Positions 54,810 through 62,277 of a stretch of 64,000 nt of DNA are shown piece after piece (within the stretch, counting starts at the first letter, position 1; each line of letters opens with the position of its first letter). This DNA comes from Streptomyces sp. NBC_00820 (GTDB taxonomy: Bacteria; Actinomycetota; Actinomycetes; Streptomycetales; Streptomycetaceae), in contig NZ_CP108882.1 of NCBI RefSeq assembly GCF_036347055.1, forward strand, positions 7,056,001 through 7,120,000. The letters run 5' to 3'. Position numbers and translations under genes: made by a program. The notes beneath the pieces are model-generated. The model was not told where the DNA came from. It saw only the letters and a program-made list of their open reading frames with translations, and searched no databases.

Positions 54810-56039
54810 TCACTGCGCGACGCGCCCCGGAGCCTCATAGGGGCGGCGGCCGGCTCCCGCCCACAGGTCGGCGCGGGCCCGCCGCAGGGCGAGGGCGAGG
54901 GCTCCGCGCAGGACCGCGGTGTCACCGAGGGTGCCGACCTCGATCGCAGGCGTGAGCGGCGCGAGGTCCTGGACGGTGGCGCGGACCGGTTCCAGCAGGG
55001 CGGGGTGCAGTCCGATGGGGCCGCCGAGGAGCACGAGTTCGGGGTCGACCACCGCGCAGACCGCCGCGATGGCCTCACCGATCGTGCGGCCCTCCTGCTC
55101 CACCACGGCCCTGGCCTCGGCGTCGCCCTTCGAGGCGCGGTCGAAGATCTGGCGGGCCACGTCGATGGCGACCTGGTCGCTGCCCGGCTCGCGAGGAGGG
55201 TGGAAACCCGCGGCCGCCACAGCCCTGGCGAAGCCGTGCCGGCCGTGCCGCGGTCCGGGAGGCTGGGTGCTGACGCTGAGGTACCCGATCTCCCCGGCGA
55301 CACCCCGGGCGCCGCGGATCAGCTGGTCGCCGATCACCAGGCCCATGCCCATGCCCGCGCCGACGTAGACGTAGGCGAAGCTGTCCGCCGTACGCGCCGC
55401 CCCGTGCCAACGCTCGGCCAGGGCGGCCAGGTTGACGTCGTTCTCGACCAGGACCGGCGCGTCGACCGTGCCGTCGAGCGCCTCCTGGGGCTGGAAGAGG
55501 CCTTCGGGGTAAGGGGTGTCGGGCAGGGTGACGACCCTGGAGGTCACCGGATCGACCGGGTTGGCCACCGACACCGCCACGGCCAGGGGCCTGCCGTGGC
55601 CCGGGGCGCCCTCGGCGACCGCCTGGCCGACCAGGTCGCGCAGTTGCCCGGCGACGAGGGCCGGCTCGCGGGGCCGTACCGGGACGTGTGAACTCTCCAG
55701 GAAAGGCTGGCCGAACAGGTCGGCGGCGCACACCCGGATCTGGGTCGGGTTGAGGTCGACGGCCACGACGAAACCGGCCGTGGGAGCGACCTTGTAGTAC
55801 GTGCCCACCCGCCCCTGGCGGCCGCGCTGTTCCCCCGCGGGCAGCAGCAGTCCCGCCGCCTCCAGCCGGCGTACCGCTTCGGAGACGGTGGTCTTGGAGA
55901 TGCCGGTGTGCTGGGCGATCTCCGCCCGCGTGACGGGCGCCTGCTCGAAGACGGTGTCCAGCACGATCTGGTCGGTCAGTTCGCGCAGCAGCGTCATGCT
56001 CGGCAGTGCCTGCAGGCCGAGTCCCTTGCGGATCTCCAT
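54810..56039 (-). CDS. ROK family transcriptional repressor
   Basis: A 409-residue ROK regulator. The winged helix-turn-helix is at about 20-80 (PVTRAEIAQHTGISKTTVSEAVRRLEAAGLL). The sugar-kinase-like domain has VVAVDLNPTQIRVCAADL, VENDVNLAALAERWHGAA and a degenerate YVYVGAGMGMGLVIGDQ where kinases have GTGIG. The Cys-rich zinc motif typical of ROK proteins (CxCGxxGC) is absent; GPRHGRHGF stands in its place, so zinc binding may be lost. The start at 56039 is ATG. Probably an effector-released repressor of the surrounding dioxygenase-symporter-reductase genes, and of itself. Confidence 0.9.
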   Translation of the reverse strand: MEIRKGLGLQALPSMTLLRELTDQIVLDTVFEQAPVTRAEIAQHTGISKTTVSEAVRRLEAAGLLLPAGEQRGRQGRVGTYYKVAPTAGFVVAVDLNPTQIRVCAADLFGQPFLESSHVPVRPREPALVAGQLRDLVGQAVAEGAPGHGRPLAVAVSVANPVDPVTSRVVTLPDTPYPEGLFQPQEALDGTVDAPVLVENDVNLAALAERWHGAARTADSFAYVYVGAGMGMGLVIGDQLIRGARGVAGEIGYLSVSTQPPGPRHGRHGFARAVAAAGFHPPREPGSDQVAIDVARQIFDRASKGDAEARAVVEQEGRTIGEAIAAVCAVVDPELVLLGGPIGLHPALLEPVRATVQDLAPLTPAIEVGTLGDTAVLRGALALALRRARADLWAGAGRRPYEAPGRVAQ

Positions 56040-56086
56040 CTCACCCCTTGTGGCCGGATGTCGCTGCTGTTACGTTAGCGCGCAAT

Positions 56087-56111
56087 CTTTGGTCAGGCCT
56101 CCTTCCTAACT
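56087..56111. promoter_or_regulatory. ROK operator-like site 2
   Basis: On the minus strand this reads AGTTAGGAAGGAGG then CCTGACCAAAG, aligned with site 1 at 16 of 25 positions. It lies 48-72 bp upstream of the ROK start, consistent with autoregulation. Confidence 0.6.
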
Positions 56112-56131
56112 ATCGACTGAGCAGGGTCGCC

Positions 56132-56248
56132 GCCCATGAGTACGGCCCATGAGTACGACCCATGGGCACGGCCCATGGGCACGGCCCGTGAGTACGGCAA
56201 ACGAGCCCGACCCGTGAGCCCGACCCCTGTGTCCGACTCATGAGCCCG
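56132..56248. repeat. Degenerate 13-bp tandem array (RCCCATGAGTACG)
   Basis: Nine consecutive 13-bp units of gradually diverging sequence, plus a partial tenth, fill the middle of the ROK-symporter intergenic region. The first two units are identical; later ones keep CCC and CG ends. Confidence 0.85.
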
Positions 56249-56498
56249 ACTCTTGAACACACGCCCGCGACAGCCGAGTACGAAGGTTCGCGCCTCAGGC
56301 CGCCACCGGAACGGAACGCGGACACCCGCACCCGGCCGGTCGGTCGGCGGACCCCCGACGCCTGGAAAGCAGGGAAACGAACCATGAGCCGATCCGCGCA
56401 GGCCCCGGAGCCCCCAGGCCCGGCCGGCCCCTCGCAGAGCCGGGCGGGCGCCGTGGGCGACGCCTCGGCCCCCACCTCCCGTCCGAGAGGTGCGACCG

Positions 56499-58208
56499 GT
56501 GCACGCACTCGCTGACGCCGACCTCCGGCTGAACGCCCGGCCGATCGACTACGCGCTGATCGCGGTCTATTTCGCCTTCGTGCTGGGCATCGGAGTCGTG
56601 GCACGCCGCAAGGTGTCCTCCAGCATGGACTTCTTCCTCTCCGGCCGCTCCATGCCGGCCTGGGTCACCGGACTCGCGTTCATCTCTGCCAACCTGGCGG
56701 CGGTCGAGATCCTCGGCATGACGGCCGACGGCGCGCAGTACGGCCTGCCCTCGGTGCACTACTACTGGATCGGCGCCGTCCCGGCCATGGTCTTCCTCGG
56801 CCTGGTCATGATGCCGTTCTACTACGGCTCCAAGGTCCGCAGCGTCCCCGAGTTCCTGCTGCGGCGCTTCGGCACCTTCGCCCACCTCGTGAACTCGGCC
56901 AGTTTCGGACTCGCCCAGGTGCTGATCGCGGGCGTGAACCTCTACGCCCTGTCCACGGTGGTGAACCTGCTGCTCGGCTGGCCGTCCTGGCTGTCGATCC
57001 TTGCCGCGGGGGCGATCGTCCTCGCCTACACCCTCCTCGGCGGCCTCTCCGCGGCCATCTACAACGAGGTCATGCAGTTCTTCGTGGTCCTGGCCCTGCT
57101 CCTGCCGCTGACCGCCATCGGGCTGCACAGGACCGGCGGATGGAGCGGGCTGGTCGAGAAGATCGACAGCTCGAACGGGAACGCCGCGCTCCAGCTGCAC
57201 TCCTGGCCGGGGACCAACCTCACCGGGATCGGCAGCTCCACGCTCTCGGTGCTCGGCATCGTCTTCGGTCTCGGTTTCGTGCTCTCCTTCGGGTACTGGA
57301 CTACCAACTTCACCGAGGTACAGCGCGCGTTGTCGGCCAAGAGCATGTCGGCCGCCCGCCGCACCCCGCTGATCGGAGCCTTCCCCAAGACGCTGATCAT
57401 CCTGGTCATCATGATTCCCGGCATGGCCGCGGCCGTTCTCTCCCCGGAGCTGGCGGCGCTCAAGGCCGCCAACGCCGCCGATCCGGGGGTGCAGAGCCTG
57501 GGCGGGGTGTCCTTCAACAACTCCATCGAGCTGCTGATGCGGGACCTGCTGCCCAACGGCATGCTCGGCATCGCCATCGCGGGCCTGCTCGCCGCCTTCA
57601 TGGCGGGCATGGCCGCCAACGTCAGCTCGTTCAACACCGTCGTCACCTACGACATCTGGCAGACGTACGTGAAGAAGGACCAGCCGGACGAGTACTACCT
57701 GCGAACGGGCCGTGTCCTCACGGTGATCGGGTGTCTCCTGGCGATCGGCACCGCGTTCATCGCCGGCAACTTCGGCAACATCATGGACTACCTCCAGACG
57801 CTCTTCGGCTTCTTCAACGCGCCCCTGTTCGCCACCTTCATCCTGGGCATGTTCTGGAAGCGCATGACCCCGGCCGCCGGAGGCATCGGGCTCATCGCCG
57901 GCACCGCGTCGGCGGTCACCGTCGACATGCTCAATCGGTTCGGGGTCCTGCACGTCTCCGGCCAGGGCGCCAGCTTCCTCGGGGCCATCGCCGCCTTCGT
58001 GGTGGACATCCTGCTGAGCGTCGCGGTCTCGCTCGCGACCCGGCCCAAGCCCGACAGCGAACTGGTCGGCCTCGTCTGGTCGTTGACGCCACGCGAGCAT
58101 CGCACGCACAGCGAGACGGGTGACGACGCCGGCTGGTACCGCAAGCCCGCGGTGCTCGCCGCCGGCGTACTCGTCCTGACCGCCGCGCTGAACATCGCCT
58201 TCTGGTGA
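56499..58208 (+). CDS. Sodium:solute symporter (SSS family, sugar/solute type)
   Basis: A 569-residue membrane transporter with about 14 helices. Characteristic pieces: FFLSGRSMPAWVTGLAFISANLAAVEILGM, the SSS signature around AGVNLYALSTVVNLLLGW, TNFTEVQRALSAKSMSAARRTPLIGAFPK and GLLAAFMAGMAANVSSFNTV. It resembles the SGLT/vSGLT-like branch rather than the acetate branch at 25891, so the substrate may be a sugar, sugar acid or similar. GTG 56499 was chosen because GAGAGG is 8 nt upstream; GTG 56490 is in frame but badly spaced. Likely ROK-controlled. Confidence 0.88.
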   Translation: MHALADADLRLNARPIDYALIAVYFAFVLGIGVVARRKVSSSMDFFLSGRSMPAWVTGLAFISANLAAVEILGMTADGAQYGLPSVHYYWIGAVPAMVFLGLVMMPFYYGSKVRSVPEFLLRRFGTFAHLVNSASFGLAQVLIAGVNLYALSTVVNLLLGWPSWLSILAAGAIVLAYTLLGGLSAAIYNEVMQFFVVLALLLPLTAIGLHRTGGWSGLVEKIDSSNGNAALQLHSWPGTNLTGIGSSTLSVLGIVFGLGFVLSFGYWTTNFTEVQRALSAKSMSAARRTPLIGAFPKTLIILVIMIPGMAAAVLSPELAALKAANAADPGVQSLGGVSFNNSIELLMRDLLPNGMLGIAIAGLLAAFMAGMAANVSSFNTVVTYDIWQTYVKKDQPDEYYLRTGRVLTVIGCLLAIGTAFIAGNFGNIMDYLQTLFGFFNAPLFATFILGMFWKRMTPAAGGIGLIAGTASAVTVDMLNRFGVLHVSGQGASFLGAIAAFVVDILLSVAVSLATRPKPDSELVGLVWSLTPREHRTHSETGDDAGWYRKPAVLAAGVLVLTAALNIAFW

Positions 58209-58222
58209 GAGGGGAAGACCCG

Positions 58223-58558
58223 ATGCCCGACAACACCGACCGGCCGACGACACCACCCGCAAGGCTCGCGCGCCTGCTGCTCGATCTGCGCAGCATCATC
58301 GCGGCCCTCTTCGGGATCTATGGAACCGTGCTCACCGCCATGGGCGCGACCGGAGCGACGGAGGAGGAACTCCGCAAGTCCGGAGGCTGGAACGTCAACC
58401 TCTGGTGCGGGATCGCGATGCTCGCCCTCACCGCCGCCTTCGCCGGCTGGGTGCTCCTGCGACCGGCTCCCGCACCGGACGAATCCGCACCGGAGGCACA
58501 GGCGGAGGCGCAGGCGCAGGCGGAGGCCGCGCGCACCGCACCGGCACAGACCGTCTGA
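58223..58558 (+). CDS. Small membrane protein coupled to the SSS symporter
   Basis: A 111-residue protein, 14 bp after the symporter stop. Two hydrophobic helices lie at about 26-47 and 60-80 (AALFGIYGTVLTAMG, LWCGIAMLALTAAFAGWVLL). The tail is Ala/Glu/Pro-rich with an alternating AEAQAQAEA pattern. Position suggests an accessory subunit, as small two-helix proteins accompany many SSS and related transporters, but no family is recognised. Confidence 0.78.
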   Translation: MPDNTDRPTTPPARLARLLLDLRSIIAALFGIYGTVLTAMGATGATEEELRKSGGWNVNLWCGIAMLALTAAFAGWVLLRPAPAPDESAPEAQAEAQAQAEAARTAPAQTV

Positions 58559-58688
58559 ACGTCCGCCCGCCGTCCGTCCGCCGTCCGTCCGCCCGGTGCC
58601 CGCACCGGGCGGACGGCCCGTGACCCGGCCGCCGTCCTTCCCGCACGCACCTCACCACGCCATGTCCCCCTCGATCACAAGGACTTCC

Positions 58689-59519
58689 ATGAGCACGGTC
58701 CCCACACGTCTCCTCCCGGACGGTCTGTCCACCCCCGCCCTCGGCTTCGGGACGTACCCGCTCGCCGGATCCGAGGCGGAGGCCGCGGTCCTGAGCGCGC
58801 TCGAAGCCGGTTACCGGATGATCGACACCGCCGCGAGCTACGGCAACGAGTCCGAGGTCGGCCGGGCCGTCGCCGCGAGCGGCCTGCCGCGCGAGGACGT
58901 GTTCCTCACCACCAAGCTGCGCGGTGCCGACCACGGTTACGAGCGGACCCTGCGCGCGTTCTCGGCGTCCGCCGAACGGCTCGGCGTGGACTACGTGGAC
59001 CTCTACCTGATCCACTGGCCCCTTCCCCGGCTCGACGCGTACGCCGACTCCTGGCGGGCGATGATCGAGCTGCGCGAGCAGGGCCTGGTGCGGTCGATCG
59101 GCGTCAGCAACTTCACCGTACGACACCTCGACCGGCTCGCCGAGGAGACCGGTGTCATGCCGGCGGTCAACCAGATCGAGATGCACCCCCACTTCCCGCA
59201 GGCGCGGTTGCGGGAGGAACACGCCGCCCGGAACGTCGAGACCCAGAGCTGGAGTCCGCTGGGGCGCGGCGACGGGCTGCTCACGGAGCCGGTCGTGGTC
59301 GAGCTGGCTCACCGGCACGGCGTCACCCCGGCCCAGGTGGTGCTGCGCTGGCACCTCCAGCTCGACGCGGTCCCGATCCCCAAGTCGGCCTCGCCGACCC
59401 GCCGGAGCGCCAACCTGGACGTCTTCGGCTTCGCTCTGAGCGAGGAGGAGACCGCGTCCCTGTCCGTGCTCGAACGCGGACGGACCGGAGGCGACCCGGA
59501 CACCCACGAGGAGTTCTGA
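58689..59519 (+). CDS. Aldo/keto reductase
   Basis: A 276-residue NADPH-dependent reductase with a TIM barrel. Catalytic and cofactor sequence: GYRMIDTAASYGNESEVGRAV (Asp, Tyr), TTKLRGADHGYE (Lys), YLIHWPLPR (His), GVSNFTVRHLDRL, NQIEMHPHF, and IPKSASPTRRSANLDVFGFAL for NADPH. It corresponds to the 2,5-diketo-gluconate-reductase-like branch. The ATG at 58689 follows AAGGAC. It is 130 bp after the membrane protein, same strand, and may act on the compound imported by the symporter. Confidence 0.92.
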   Translation: MSTVPTRLLPDGLSTPALGFGTYPLAGSEAEAAVLSALEAGYRMIDTAASYGNESEVGRAVAASGLPREDVFLTTKLRGADHGYERTLRAFSASAERLGVDYVDLYLIHWPLPRLDAYADSWRAMIELREQGLVRSIGVSNFTVRHLDRLAEETGVMPAVNQIEMHPHFPQARLREEHAARNVETQSWSPLGRGDGLLTEPVVVELAHRHGVTPAQVVLRWHLQLDAVPIPKSASPTRRSANLDVFGFALSEEETASLSVLERGRTGGDPDTHEEF

Positions 59520-59555
59520 CCCCGCCGCCGCCGCCGCGGGCGGAGCGGTCGCACG

Positions 59556-59600
59556 GCAGGCGGCAGGCGGCAGGCGGCAGCGGCAAGCGGCAAGCGGCAG
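59556..59600. repeat. GCAGGCG/GCAAGCG short tandem repeat
   Basis: About six 7-bp units in the gap between the aldo/keto reductase and the convergent lipoprotein, of similar type to 54718-54773. Confidence 0.8.
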
Positions 59601-59673
59601 ACGATGGGCGGCGGTCAGCCGAGGACCGAGGGATCCGACTCTTCGACGGTGTCGCCGGCCGGCGGGTCGGCCT

Positions 59674-60417
59674 TCACGGCTCGCCCAGCTTCGTGAGCGT
59701 CAGCGTGCTGACGGACAGTACACCGGCCCTCGCGATGTCGCTGGTGAACTTGACCCTGACCACCCTCTTCTCCGCGTCGACCCATACGTCGGCGGTGGCC
59801 GGGATCCGGCCGTGCAGGAGGTCGCGCATCTGGTCCGCCTGCTCCCGCGCGTCCTTGGTCATGCGCAGGGTCAGCGCCTTGTGGGGGAGGAGACCGCGGT
59901 AGTGGGTGGTCGGGGCACCGTTCGTCCGCTCCTTGCCGACCAGCTCGAACTCCTCACCCAAGGCGGCCTGCCGCAACGTGTACTCCGGGTCGTTGCCGGG
60001 GGAGCGCAGGAGATGGGTCGCATCCGCGTCGGCGCGGTCGATGTAGGACCACGGCATGGACTCGGCGCCGGCCGTGCCGCGCAGATAGATCCGCGCGTCG
60101 GTGAAGACCTCCTGGAACCGTGCGACGTCCGCGAGGCCCACCGAGGCGGTCCCCCGGTGAGCGGCGAAGTCGTAGGCGCCCGAGGCCGAGATGACGTACG
60201 GCGGCATCGTGTTCGCGGTCAGCTCCACGGTCTGCTCGGTGTGTGCCGTGGTGCGGCCGGTCACGTCGAGCGCCGCGCGCACCGCCCGGGTGCCGACGGC
60301 CGACGCGGATGCCGCGGCCTTGGCGTCCCCGGTACCGGAGGCGCCGCCTTCCGCCGTCGCGCATCCCGCGGTCAGCAGCATCGCGCAGACAGCCGTGAGG
60401 GAGAGAGGGTGACGCAC
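59674..60417 (-). CDS. Lipoprotein (LolA/LppX-like fold possible)
   Basis: A 247-residue exported lipoprotein. A signal with the lipobox LLTAGC puts the modified Cys at residue 19. Mature domain of alternating strands (TVELTANTMPPYVISASGAYD, VWVDAEKRVVRVKFTSDI) with an ARFQEVFTDARIYLRG segment resembles LppX/LprAFG-type lipid-carrier lipoproteins of actinobacteria, which is a weak inference. An AT-rich promoter region lies upstream at about 60484-60525. Confidence 0.8.
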   Translation of the reverse strand: MRHPLSLTAVCAMLLTAGCATAEGGASGTGDAKAAASASAVGTRAVRAALDVTGRTTAHTEQTVELTANTMPPYVISASGAYDFAAHRGTASVGLADVARFQEVFTDARIYLRGTAGAESMPWSYIDRADADATHLLRSPGNDPEYTLRQAALGEEFELVGKERTNGAPTTHYRGLLPHKALTLRMTKDAREQADQMRDLLHGRIPATADVWVDAEKRVVRVKFTSDIARAGVLSVSTLTLTKLGEP

Positions 60418-60632
60418 GGCGGGAACTCCAGATCGCGTGAGGCGGGGGCTCGATGCACCTGCTGCCTGACACGTCCACCGGGCTGACTTATTTATGTACG
60501 ATATTTACCTGATCTTGGTGTGAAGTTCAAAAAAGTCACCTGATGGGCCACCGTGAACCGGTGTCGAGCGCCCGCACCGGCCCCTCCGCCGTGTTCGCCC
60601 ACGTACGCACCGTGCGCGCGGCGGGAACACTC

Positions 60633-60665
60633 CTTAAGCGCGGCTTAAACGCGTCTTAAACCTTC
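60633..60665. promoter_or_regulatory. Three 11-bp direct repeats beginning CTTAA
   Basis: CTTAAGCGCGG, CTTAAACGCGT and CTTAAACCTTC start at 60633, 60644 and 60655, exactly one helical turn (11 bp) apart. This spacing is typical for head-to-tail binding of OmpR/PhoB-type response regulators, but the sequence is not a PhoP box. Confidence 0.55.
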
Positions 60666-60729
60666 ACGAGCGGTCCTGTCGCTTCTCAAGTCCCCGCAGA
60701 TCAGGGGCATTTGAGGGTTGGCGCTCCGG

Positions 60730-60803
60730 TTGGCGCAGTGGTTGAACGTGCGTATTGTCGGTGCCCACCGACGGCGCTCGCCGTACCGGTGAGAGCGCTC
60801 TCA
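60730..60803 (+). promoter_or_regulatory. GH16 promoter and LacI-family operator
   Basis: TTGGCG (60730-60735) and TATTGT (60753-60758) are 17 bp apart. About 30 bp after the predicted start is the perfect 14-bp palindrome TGAGAGCGCTCTCA (60790-60803). It differs from the CebR-type operator TGGGAGCGCTCCCA at one symmetric pair. A LacI-family glucan-oligosaccharide repressor is the likely ligand. Confidence 0.7.
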
Positions 60804-60887
60804 GATTCCCCGTCGTGCGGCACGCACGGGAGTTCCCGCGCGGCTCTCGACCGCAGATTCCCCCCACAGACAAGGTGCGTCACCCCC

Positions 60888-62168
60888 ATGCCCGCTCATC
60901 GCTCACGCCGATGGACCTTAGGAGGGTCGGCGTGTCTCCTCGCCGCCGCCCTCACCTCGGCCGTCCTCTTCAACACGACCGGTCCGGCCGCGCACAACGC
61001 CAACGCCGCCGCCACGGTGCAGACCTGGTCCGACGACTTCGACGGAGTCGCGGGCAGCGCGCCCGACCCGGGGAAGTGGACCCTGGAGACGGGAGGCGGC
61101 GGCAACGGCAACCACGAGCTGCAGTACTACACGAAGAACACGGACAACGCCGCGCTCGACGGCAACGGCAACCTGGTCATCACCGCCCGCAAGAACAACG
61201 ACTCGGGCCTGCAGTGCTGGTACGGGACCTGCCAGTACACCTCGGCGCGCATGAACACCGCGCAGACCTTCACCCAGGCGTACGGCCGCTTCGAGGCCCG
61301 CATCAAGATCCCGCGCGGTCAGGGCATGTGGCCGGCCTTCTGGATGCTGGGTGACAACCTCGGCAGCGCCGGCTGGCCGGGCAGCGGCGAGATCGACATC
61401 ATGGAGAACGTCGGCAAGGAGCCCGGCACGGTGCACGGCACCATCCACGGGCCGGGCTACTCCGGTGCCGGTGGCATCGGAGCCGCGTACACCCTGCCCG
61501 ACGGCAAGGCCTTCGCGGACGACTTCCACGTCTTCGCGGTCGACTGGAGCCCGTCCGCGATCACCTGGTCGGTCGACGGCAAGAACTACGAGACGCGCAC
61601 CCCGGCCGACGTGAACGGCAACAAGTGGGTCTACGACCACCCCTTCTTCGCCATCCTGAACCTCGCCGTCGGCGGTGACTGGCCCGGCAGCCCCGACGGC
61701 GGCACCTCGCTCCCGCAGACCATGACCGTCGACTACGTCCACGTCTCGGCCTCGGACAGCCCCGACTCCGGCACCGGCGGCACGAGCCGCACCGGCGCCA
61801 TCAAGGGCATCGGCGGCATGTGCGTGGACGTGGCAGGCGCCTCCTCCGCCGACGGCACCCCCGTCCAGCTGCACAACTGCAACGGCGCCGACGCCCAGAA
61901 GTGGACGCTGGGCACCGACGGCACCGTACGGACACTCGGCAAGTGCCTGGACGTCCAAGGGGGTTCGACCGGCAACGGCGCCCCCGTACAGCTCTACGGC
62001 TGCAACGGGACCAAGGCCCAGCAGTGGGCCTACACCTCCGCCCACGACCTGACCAACGTGGGCGCCGGCAAGTGCCTGGACGCGACCGGCAACTCCGCCG
62101 CCGACGGCACCCGGCTGCAGATCTGGACCTGCGGCGGTACCGCCAACCAGAAGTGGACCGTCGGCTAA
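60888..62168 (+). CDS. Secreted GH16 beta-glucanase with C-terminal ricin-B domain
   Basis: A 426-residue exported hydrolase. Signal peptide of about 39 residues. The GH16 domain spans about 42-290, with catalytic GEIDIMENVG (two Glu and one Asp in ExDxxE). The insertion SGLQCWYGTCQY and lack of a beta-bulge deletion suggest laminarinase, an endo-beta-1,3-glucanase. After a Gly/Thr linker come three ricin-lectin lobes (MCVDV, KCLDV, KCLDA). AAGGTG precedes the ATG at about 12 nt. It is followed by a GH64 beta-1,3-glucanase gene, so both probably degrade fungal or algal glucan together. Confidence 0.92.
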   Translation: MPAHRSRRWTLGGSACLLAAALTSAVLFNTTGPAAHNANAAATVQTWSDDFDGVAGSAPDPGKWTLETGGGGNGNHELQYYTKNTDNAALDGNGNLVITARKNNDSGLQCWYGTCQYTSARMNTAQTFTQAYGRFEARIKIPRGQGMWPAFWMLGDNLGSAGWPGSGEIDIMENVGKEPGTVHGTIHGPGYSGAGGIGAAYTLPDGKAFADDFHVFAVDWSPSAITWSVDGKNYETRTPADVNGNKWVYDHPFFAILNLAVGGDWPGSPDGGTSLPQTMTVDYVHVSASDSPDSGTGGTSRTGAIKGIGGMCVDVAGASSADGTPVQLHNCNGADAQKWTLGTDGTVRTLGKCLDVQGGSTGNGAPVQLYGCNGTKAQQWAYTSAHDLTNVGAGKCLDATGNSAADGTRLQIWTCGGTANQKWTVG

Positions 62169-62228
62169 GCGGTCCGCACCCAGGGACAGTCGCTGCCCCA
62201 CCCCCCACTCACCCCCCACCGGAGCGGT

Positions 62229-62250
62229 CCCGGCCGATGCCGAGGCCGGG
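62229..62250. terminator. Weak hairpin between the GH16 and GH64 genes
   Basis: CCCGGCC and GGCCGGG are separated by 8 nt. It could attenuate read-through into the GH64 gene, whose AAGGAG site follows. Confidence 0.4.
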
Positions 62251-62277
62251 GCCGCACCCCTGGCAAGGAGCTCACAC

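Larger units (their letters stand above)
56040..56498. promoter_or_regulatory. Divergent ROK-symporter control region
   Basis: 459 bp between the ROK repressor and the symporter. It holds operator-like site 2 near the ROK side, a 13-bp degenerate tandem array at 56132-56248 and the GAGAGG ribosome site of the symporter. A 43-codon frame from ATG 56384 to 56515 overlaps the symporter start but looks non-conserved. Confidence 0.6.
60418..60887. promoter_or_regulatory. Divergent control region of the lipoprotein and GH16 genes
   Basis: 470 bp without a supported gene. Near the lipoprotein it is AT-rich for this genome (TTATTTATGTACGATATTT). The middle holds three 11-bp-spaced CTTAA repeats, and the GH16 side holds a promoter and a LacI-type palindrome. 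Small minus-strand frames here look like noise. Confidence 0.6.

Noticed and set aside
56384..56515. 43-codon frame before the SSS symporter
   Set aside because: It overlaps the symporter start, is Pro/Ser/Arg-rich and shows no conservation cue. It could be a leader peptide but support is too thin.
60664..60889. Small minus-strand open frames in the lipoprotein-GH16 intergenic region
   Set aside because: They overlap promoter and operator sequences, lack ribosome sites and show no family features.
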